Of a stretch of 64,000 nucleotides of DNA, positions 58,627 to 64,000 are shown piece after piece; the stretch's first letter is position 1, and each line of letters starts with the position of its first letter. A program made the position numbers and the translations under genes. Location: positions 1 through 64,000 of the forward strand of contig NZ_JHZF01000011.1 of the NCBI RefSeq assembly GCF_000688295.1. Direction: 5' to 3'. The stretch is from Pseudooceanicola nanhaiensis DSM 18065 (GTDB lineage: Bacteria; Pseudomonadota; Alphaproteobacteria; Rhodobacterales; Rhodobacteraceae). The notes beneath the pieces are model-generated. The model was not told where the DNA came from and did no database searches. It saw nothing but the letters and a program-made list of their open reading frames with translations.

Positions 58627-60774
58627 ATGATCACGACCCTTTCCGAAGCCCTCGCAGACCGCGGGTACGAGACCCTCACCCCCGTGCAGGAGGCCGTCAC
58701 CGATCCCGACCTGCAGGACAAGGACCTGCTGGTCTCGGCCCAGACCGGATCCGGCAAGACGGTGGGCTTCGGCCTTGCCATCGCGCCGACGCTTCTGGGC
58801 GAGGCGGACCGGCTCGGCCCGCCCGCCGCGCCGCTGGCGCTGGTGATCGCGCCGACGCGCGAGCTCGCCCTGCAGGTGATGCGCGAGCTTGGCTGGCTCT
58901 ACGCCAAGGCCGGCGCCCGGGTGGTGTCCTGCGTCGGCGGCATGGACATGCGCGACGAACGCCGCGCGCTGGAACGCGGCGCGCATATCGTCGTCGGCAC
59001 CCCGGGGCGGCTGCGCGACCACATCCAGCGCGGCTCGCTCGAGATGGACGCGCTGCGTGCCGTGGTGCTGGACGAGGCCGACGAGATGCTCGACCTCGGC
59101 TTCCGCGAGGACCTCGAGTTCATGCTGGGCCTCGCGCCCGAGGACCGGCGGACGCTGCTCTTCTCGGCCACCGTGCCGCCGATGATCGCCTCGCTCGCGG
59201 GCCAGTTCCAGCGCGACGCCGTCCGCGTCACCACGCTGAACCCCGGCACCCAGCACACCGACATCGCCTATCAGGTGCTGCAGGTGGCCCATCAGGACAC
59301 CGAGAGCGCGATCATCAACATGCTGCGCTTCCACGATGCCGAGAACGCGATCGTTTTCGCCAACACCCGCGCCGCGGTGGCCCGGCTGACCGCGCGCTTC
59401 GCCAACCGCGGCTTCCCGGTGGTGAGCCTGTCGGGCGAGCTGAGCCAGTCCGAGCGGACCCATGCGCTGCAGGCGATGCGCGACGGGCGCGCGCGGGTCT
59501 GCGTGGCGACCGACGTGGCCGCGCGGGGCATCGACCTGCCGAACCTCGACCTCGTGATCCATGCCGAGCTGCCGACCAATTCCGAGGGCCTGCTGCACCG
59601 CTCCGGCCGGACGGGACGCGCGGGGCGCAAGGGGATCTCGGCGCTGGTCATCACGCCGAAGATCTCGCGCAAGGCCGACCGGCTGCTGAAATGGGCCAAG
59701 GTCGAAGCGGAATGGACCGTGCCGCCCTCGGCCGAGGACATCCTGCGCCGCGACGAGGAGCGGCTGGTCACCGACGCCGCCTGGGACGGCGAGATGACGC
59801 CCGAGCAGGCCGATTTCGCCGCCCGCCTGCTGGCCGAGCGCAGCCCCGAGGAGATCGCGGCCGCCTGCCTCCGCCTCTATCGCGCGAACCTCTGCGCGCC
59901 CGAGGAGCTGTCGCCGCCCGATGCCCGCGCGCCGCGCGAGGAACGGGCCGCCTTCGGACCGAGCGGCTGGGTCACGCTGTCCGTGGGGCGCGCCTCGGGG
60001 GCGGAGCCGCGCTGGCTGCTGCCGCTGCTCTGCCGGGCGGGCGACCTGTCCAAGGACGACATCGGCGCGATCCGGGTGCAGGACGACACCACGGCGGTCG
60101 AGCTGAAGGAGGAGGCGCTCGAGCCGTTCCTCGCCCGGATCGGCGAGGATGGCGCGCTCGAGGACGGCATCACCGTGCGCCGCCATCAGGGCCCGCCGCC
60201 CGAGGCGCCGAAGCGCGGCCCCCGGCCGGAACGCGGGCCGAAACCACAGGGCAAACCGCACCGGGGCAGGGACGGCGACGGACCGGCCCGGCCGGCCAAA
60301 CCGCGCAGCGACACGCCCTACGCGCCGCGCGCCGAGAAGGCCGAGCGCAGCCATGCGCCGCGCGCCGAGAAGGCCGAACGGCCCTACAAGCCGCGCGCCG
60401 AGCGGAGCGAGGCCGCCCCGAAGCGGGAACCGGGGGTCGTGACACCCTACAAGCCGCGCGGCGGGGATGCCGGGGGTCCGAAACCCTACAAGGCCCGCGC
60501 CGAGGGCGCCGGCCCGGCCAAACCCTACAAGCCCCGCGCGGAAGCTGCGGCGGAGAAGCCGCACAAGGCGCCCGCCGCGAAACGCGCGGCGCCCGAGGCG
60601 GGCGAGGGGGCGGCGAAGCCGCGCAAGGCCAAGGCGGTCTGGAAGGACAAGCCCGGGGCCCAGGGCAAGGGCAAGCCGCGCAGCGGCGGGGACAAGCCGC
60701 CCTTCAAGGGCAAGGGCGCCCCGGCGAAATACGGCAAGCCGAAGGGCGCCAAGCCCCGGAGCGACCGGGGCTAG
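58627..60774 (+). CDS. DEAD-box RNA helicase with DbpA-type C-terminal domain
   Basis: The product is 715 residues from ATG 58627. Helicase motifs are complete: AQTGSGKT (38-45), PTRELALQV, VVLDEADEMLDLGF, LLFSATVPP and HRSGRTGRAGRKG. A DbpA-like RNA-binding domain follows (GWVTLSVGRASGAEPRWLLP, then IRVQDDTTAVELKEE), which in DbpA binds 23S rRNA. The last 190 residues are a basic tail with repeated PYKPRA units, likely disordered RNA-binding sequence. It probably helps ribosome assembly or RNA decay, perhaps at low temperature. Confidence 0.92.
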   Translation: MITTLSEALADRGYETLTPVQEAVTDPDLQDKDLLVSAQTGSGKTVGFGLAIAPTLLGEADRLGPPAAPLALVIAPTRELALQVMRELGWLYAKAGARVVSCVGGMDMRDERRALERGAHIVVGTPGRLRDHIQRGSLEMDALRAVVLDEADEMLDLGFREDLEFMLGLAPEDRRTLLFSATVPPMIASLAGQFQRDAVRVTTLNPGTQHTDIAYQVLQVAHQDTESAIINMLRFHDAENAIVFANTRAAVARLTARFANRGFPVVSLSGELSQSERTHALQAMRDGRARVCVATDVAARGIDLPNLDLVIHAELPTNSEGLLHRSGRTGRAGRKGISALVITPKISRKADRLLKWAKVEAEWTVPPSAEDILRRDEERLVTDAAWDGEMTPEQADFAARLLAERSPEEIAAACLRLYRANLCAPEELSPPDARAPREERAAFGPSGWVTLSVGRASGAEPRWLLPLLCRAGDLSKDDIGAIRVQDDTTAVELKEEALEPFLARIGEDGALEDGITVRRHQGPPPEAPKRGPRPERGPKPQGKPHRGRDGDGPARPAKPRSDTPYAPRAEKAERSHAPRAEKAERPYKPRAERSEAAPKREPGVVTPYKPRGGDAGGPKPYKARAEGAGPAKPYKPRAEAAAEKPHKAPAAKRAAPEAGEGAAKPRKAKAVWKDKPGAQGKGKPRSGGDKPPFKGKGAPAKYGKPKGAKPRSDRG

Positions 60775-60777
60775 CGC

Positions 60778-61683
60778 TCAGGCGGGAACGGCGCCCGCCG
60801 CCGGACCCCGCGCGGCGCCCGTGCTCCGCGCGATGCCGAAGAAGGCATCGACGATGCGGCCCTCGCTCTCGGCCAGGCTGAAGACGGTTTCGTGGGTGCC
60901 GAGCCCGCGCATCTCGGCGATGGCGAGGCGGGCGACCCCGTCCGTCCGGCTGGTGCTCTCGCGCCAGAGAAAGCCGATTCCCAGCCCGTTCACCACCGCC
61001 TCGTAGAGCCCGTCGCGCGCGTCGAGCGTCAGGAAGGGCTGCGGATCGAGCCCCGCGCGCGAGAACATCCGGTCCACCGCCCGCTGCGTCGAGGAGCCCG
61101 AGGCGCGGAAGATCAGCGGCTCGCGCGCGAGCGCGGCGGCCGTGACCTCCGGTTTCCGGGCGAAGGGATGGCCCGGCGGGGCGATCGCGATGACCTCGGA
61201 GCCCGCCAGCGGCTCGCGCCGGAAGCGCGGATCGGCGGGCACGTCCGGCAGCACGCCGATGTCGCATTCATGGGTCAGCACCGCGCGGGTGATCTTCTGG
61301 TGCGATCCGGTCTCGACCTTCAGCGTCACCCCCGGATAGGCCCGGTGAAAGGCCGCGATCACCGCCATGCCCGGCATCGCGTTGCCGAGGCCGATGGTGA
61401 TCTTGCCCTCGCGCAGCGAGGAGCGGCTGAGGAGAAGCCGCTCCGCCTCGTCCCGCGCCTCGGCCATCCGTTCGGCCGAATCGCAGAGCTTCAGGCACAG
61501 CCCCGTCGGAACCAGCCGCCCCGAGTCCCGCAGGAAGAGGCGCACGCCATATTCCGCCTCAAGCCCGCGAACCTGCGCGGAAACAGCAGGTTGCGTGACA
61601 TTCATCAGCCGCGCGGCCCCCGCGTAGGACCCGGCCTCGGCCACGGCCCGCACGGCGTCCAATCGGGCGTTACTCAGGGTCAT
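60778..61683 (-). CDS. LysR-family transcriptional regulator
   Basis: The product is 301 residues from ATG 61683; the longer open frame to 62076 runs into the divergent gene and is rejected. The winged helix (LDAVRAVAEAGSYAGAARLM, then NVTQPAVSAQVRGLE) is at the N-terminus, followed by an effector-binding domain. It is convergent with the helicase gene and divergent from the phosphatase-Dpp operon, with a short inverted repeat in the shared promoter. It likely regulates that operon. Confidence 0.88.
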   Translation of the reverse strand: MTLSNARLDAVRAVAEAGSYAGAARLMNVTQPAVSAQVRGLEAEYGVRLFLRDSGRLVPTGLCLKLCDSAERMAEARDEAERLLLSRSSLREGKITIGLGNAMPGMAVIAAFHRAYPGVTLKVETGSHQKITRAVLTHECDIGVLPDVPADPRFRREPLAGSEVIAIAPPGHPFARKPEVTAAALAREPLIFRASGSSTQRAVDRMFSRAGLDPQPFLTLDARDGLYEAVVNGLGIGFLWRESTSRTDGVARLAIAEMRGLGTHETVFSLAESEGRIVDAFFGIARSTGAARGPAAGAVPA

Positions 61684-61707
61684 CCGGCTCTCTCCGTAGC
61701 GCAGGTT

Positions 61708-61723
61708 TGCTTTCCCCAAAGCA
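61708..61723. promoter_or_regulatory. Inverted repeat in the LysR/phosphatase promoter
   Basis: TGCTTT-CCCC-AAAGCA has perfect six-base arms and lies 25 bases before the LysR start and 22 before the phosphatase start. It is a candidate LysR binding site. Confidence 0.5.
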
Positions 61724-61744
61724 TAGCCTTGCCTTGTTACGGCC

Positions 61745-62569
61745 ATGTCACAGCGGCGCTCCATTGCTCCGGTCAAGCAGCGGGGCCCGCCGGTCCCGCC
61801 CGACGGGAGACAGCACTTGGACGCAGCGACGACCCTCCGGCCCGAGACCATCCGCCAGACGCGGCTCGACCCTGCCGCCATCGAGACGGCGGGCGTGGTG
61901 CTCTGCGACCTCGACGGCTGCCTGATCTCCGAGGGCCGCGCCTTCGGCGACGCGCCCCGCTTCGCCGCGGCCTGCGGGGATCGGCTCTGGATCGTCTCGA
62001 ACCGCTCCGACACGACGGCCGCGCTCCTTTCCGCCCGGCTCGCGCCGCTCGGCCTGCATGTCCCGCCCGCGCGCATCCTGCTGGCGGGGGAGGTCGCGCT
62101 CGAGCAGCTCGCCCATGCCGGGGTGGAGCGCCTGCGCCTCTGGGCCGACCCCGCGCTTCAGGCGCGGGCAAGGACGCTGGGCCTCGACATCGACGCGCCG
62201 CGGCCCGAGGCGGTCCTGCTCTGCCGCGACGCCGCCGTGACGGTCGAGACGATGGGCCCGCTGCTGGCCGAGGTCGCAAGCGGCGCCGCGCTCTGGGTCG
62301 CGAACGAGGACCTCTCCCATCCCGGCCATGACGGCGCGCCGGTCGCGGAGACCGGCGCCCTGCTGGCCGCCCTCCGCGCGATCCGCCCGGAGCTCGGCTG
62401 GCGCAGCCTCGGCAAGCCCGATCCGCTGATGCTGACCACCGCGCTCGCCCGCAGCGGCATGGCCGCGGCCGAGGCGGTCTTCGTCGGCGACAACGCCGCG
62501 ACCGACGGGCGCGCCGCCGCCGCGGCCGGCATCCCCTTCCTGCACCTGCAACGGAGCGTCACGCGATGA
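61745..62569 (+). CDS. HAD-superfamily hydrolase (NagD-like)
   Basis: The product is up to 274 residues from ATG 61745; the first 45 residues are weakly supported and a TTG near 61817 may be the true start. CDLDGCLISEGRA is the HAD nucleophile motif (DxDG), WIVSNRSDT is motif II, and GKPDPLM with FVGDNAATDGRAAAAAG are motifs III and IV. NagD-type enzymes remove phosphate from nucleotides or sugar phosphates. Its stop overlaps the permease start (ATGA), tying it to a peptide- or sugar-type ABC transporter. Confidence 0.85.
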   Translation: MSQRRSIAPVKQRGPPVPPDGRQHLDAATTLRPETIRQTRLDPAAIETAGVVLCDLDGCLISEGRAFGDAPRFAAACGDRLWIVSNRSDTTAALLSARLAPLGLHVPPARILLAGEVALEQLAHAGVERLRLWADPALQARARTLGLDIDAPRPEAVLLCRDAAVTVETMGPLLAEVASGAALWVANEDLSHPGHDGAPVAETGALLAALRAIRPELGWRSLGKPDPLMLTTALARSGMAAAEAVFVGDNAATDGRAAAAAGIPFLHLQRSVTR

Positions 62570-63492
62570 TCGCCTACCTCGCCCGCGTCCTCGTCCGCTC
62601 GGTGGTGACGCTCTTCGCCATCGTCAGCGTGACCTTCATCGCCACAAGGCTTTCCGGCAATCCGATCGACACCTTCCTGGGCGAGGGGCTGACCACGGAG
62701 GGACGGGAGGAGCTGATCCGCTACTTCCAGCTCGACCGGACGCTCTGGGAGCAATACCTCGCCTTCCTGCGCGGCGTCGTGTCCGGCGAATTCGGGCTGT
62801 CCTTCGTCGACCGCCGCCCGGTGACGCAGGTGGTGGCCGAGAGGCTCTGGCCCTCGGGACAGCTTCTGCTCTGCGCGGTGGCGCTGACCATCGCCGTCTC
62901 GATCCCGCTGGGCGTGCTGGGCGCCATCTTCCGGAAAAGCTGGATCGGCTCGGCGGTGATGACGGTGGCCTTCGCGGGCTACGCGGTGCCGTCCTTCATC
63001 CTCGCGATCCTGATGATCCTCACCTTTTCCTACTGGCTGAACTGGCTGCCGGTGGTCGGGAACGCGACCCCGCTGCATTACATCATGCCGACCATCGCCA
63101 TGTCCGGCGTGCTGGTCGCGGCGCTGACCCGGTTCACCCGCAACGCGATGCTCGACGTGCTGGGGCAGGACTTCATCCGCACCGCCCGCGCCAAGGGCCT
63201 GTCCGAGGCCCGCGTGGTCCTGCGGCACGGTCTGGGCAACGCCGGCGTCACCGTGATCTCGGTCATCGGCCTGCAGATCGCGGGTCTGGCCGCCGCCGGC
63301 AGCGTGGTGGTCGAGACGATCTTCTCCTGGCCGGGGATCGGCCAGCTGCTCGTCACCTCCGCCATCACCCGCGATTACCCGGTGCTGCAGTTCGGCGTGA
63401 TCGCCGTCGCCGTCGCCGTGGTCGCGATCAACGCCCTCACCGACATCGCCTATGCGCTGGCCGACCCGCGCATCCGCCTGGCCCGGAGCTGA
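62566..63492 (+). CDS. Dpp/Opp-type ABC transporter permease, DppB-like
   Basis: The product is 308 residues with six membrane helices. The first helix (VRSVVTLFAIVSVTFIATRL) and SGNPIDTFLGEG are typical of DppB-like subunits, and the EAA loop is RTARAKGLSEARVVLRHGLG. It forms the pore with the DppC-like subunit encoded next. The substrate is probably a peptide, sugar or nickel-type ligand. No binding protein is visible; it may lie beyond the right edge. Confidence 0.92.
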   Translation: MIAYLARVLVRSVVTLFAIVSVTFIATRLSGNPIDTFLGEGLTTEGREELIRYFQLDRTLWEQYLAFLRGVVSGEFGLSFVDRRPVTQVVAERLWPSGQLLLCAVALTIAVSIPLGVLGAIFRKSWIGSAVMTVAFAGYAVPSFILAILMILTFSYWLNWLPVVGNATPLHYIMPTIAMSGVLVAALTRFTRNAMLDVLGQDFIRTARAKGLSEARVVLRHGLGNAGVTVISVIGLQIAGLAAAGSVVVETIFSWPGIGQLLVTSAITRDYPVLQFGVIAVAVAVVAINALTDIAYALADPRIRLARS

Positions 63493-63495
63493 GAG

Positions 63496-64000
63496 ATGAC
63501 CACCTTCGCCGACCCGATCCCCGCCAAGCGCCGCAGCCGGTCCGACGCGATCCAGAAGGCGGCCATCGCCATTGCCGTCGTGCTCTTTGCCGCGGCGCTG
63601 CTGGCCCCGCTGATCGTGCCATACGACCCGCTGGCGCAGAGCCTGCTGAGCCGCCTGCGCCCGCCGCTCGGCTTCGAGCGCTACGCCCCCCTCCACCTGG
63701 CGGGCACCGACGAACTGGGACGCGACGTCCTCTCCCGCGCGCTCTACGGGTTGCGCCTGACCCTGGCGCTGGCCGTCGCGGGGGCGGTCATCGGCCTGCT
63801 GATCGGCGGCACGCTGGGGCTGATCGCCGGGCTCCGCCGCGGCTGGGTCGAGGACACGATCATGGCGCTTGTCGACATGCAGATCGCGATCCCCTTCACG
63901 CTCGTGGCGCTGCTGATCCTCTCGCTCATGGGCTCGAGCCTCACGGTCCTGGTCCTCGTCCTCGGCATCGCGGGGTGGGAGCAATACGCCCGCATCGTCC
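63496..64000 (+). CDS. Dpp/Opp-type ABC transporter permease, DppC-like, partial
   Basis: About 168 residues are visible from ATG 63496 before the window ends. HLAGTDELGRDVLSRALYGL and the LAGLRRGW-like GLIAGLRRGWVEDTIM segment are hallmarks of DppC. The gene starts three bases after the DppB-like stop. It lacks its EAA loop and C-terminus only because of the window edge. Confidence 0.9.
   Translation, partial: MTTFADPIPAKRRSRSDAIQKAAIAIAVVLFAAALLAPLIVPYDPLAQSLLSRLRPPLGFERYAPLHLAGTDELGRDVLSRALYGLRLTLALAVAGAVIGLLIGGTLGLIAGLRRGWVEDTIMALVDMQIAIPFTLVALLILSLMGSSLTVLVLVLGIAGWEQYARIV

Noticed and set aside
54816..60881. Very long plus-strand open frame (over 2,000 codons)
   Set aside because: It is antisense to the nuclease gene and out of frame with the helicase gene. 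High GC keeps such frames open; it has no domains.
1..64000. CRISPR arrays, tRNA or rRNA genes
   Set aside because: No regularly spaced repeats and no tRNA-like or rRNA-like sequence were recognised on either strand, including beside the integrase.

Overview
The window looks like a chromosomal segment of a marine or soil alphaproteobacterium of the Rhodobacterales (Roseobacter/Paracoccus type). The evidence is the high GC, the gene content (TAXI-TRAP transporter, cbb3 oxidase with CcoS, NsrR-type Rrf2 regulator, DUF6538 integrase, PotABCD transporter, ExeM/NucH-type nuclease, Dpp-type permeases) and GC-rich codon use in the right third. No rRNA, tRNA, CRISPR array or replication origin was seen.

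Bases 1-8,300 are a mosaic of mobile and broken DNA. The left edge holds the 5' part of an IS5-family element inserted into the 3' end of an unknown gene. An IS66-type transposase scrap follows. Then comes a minus-strand block (6428 down to 2282) with a small coiled-coil protein, a helix-turn-helix protein and two overlapping tyrosine recombinases, separated by a cluster of inverted repeats. A zinc-ribbon-like protein and a broken MscS channel gene follow. Bases 8,300-13,640 are a tidy metabolic unit: a GntR/HutC regulator divergent from a fused TRAP permease, a TAXI binding protein and a fumarase/aspartase-superfamily lyase, with an 18-bp palindrome in the divergent promoter.

Bases 13,640-20,300 are again accessory: an XRE repressor with a palindromic operator, several unknown small genes, a VbhA-like antitoxin, two DUF433 proteins without the usual DUF5615 partner, a solitary minimal nucleotidyltransferase, and a TetR/RibD-like pair. 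The segment ends in a decayed copy of the integrase that is intact at 41.1-42.5 kb.

The two integrase copies bracket a 20-kb island. Its left half (20.3-31.5 kb) is about nitric oxide and low oxygen: an NsrR-type regulator, a folate-salvage enzyme, a PAS protein, an npd-ccoS-ccoNOQP operon ending in two membrane proteins, a group III globin, DUF6522, an HWE histidine kinase, and debris of nirK and of an ion channel. Its right half (31.5-40.8 kb) is about sulfur and thiol redox: DUF302, a TIGR01244 phosphatase-like protein, an MBL-rhodanese fusion, two L,D-transpeptidases, a DsbA-like protein, an Lgt-like/TlpA fusion and DsbD, beside a divergent OmpR/QseBC-type two-component system with a PmrA-box-like direct repeat between them.

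Right of the integrase (42.8-64 kb) the DNA looks like core chromosome: a GNAT protein, a 986-residue coiled-coil protein with a possible RNase-like domain, a LuxR regulator with a polyamine ABC transporter plus amidohydrolase and serine hydrolase, a large secreted nuclease, a DbpA-like DEAD-box helicase, a LysR regulator, and the start of an operon with a NagD-like phosphatase and Dpp-type permeases that runs off the right edge.
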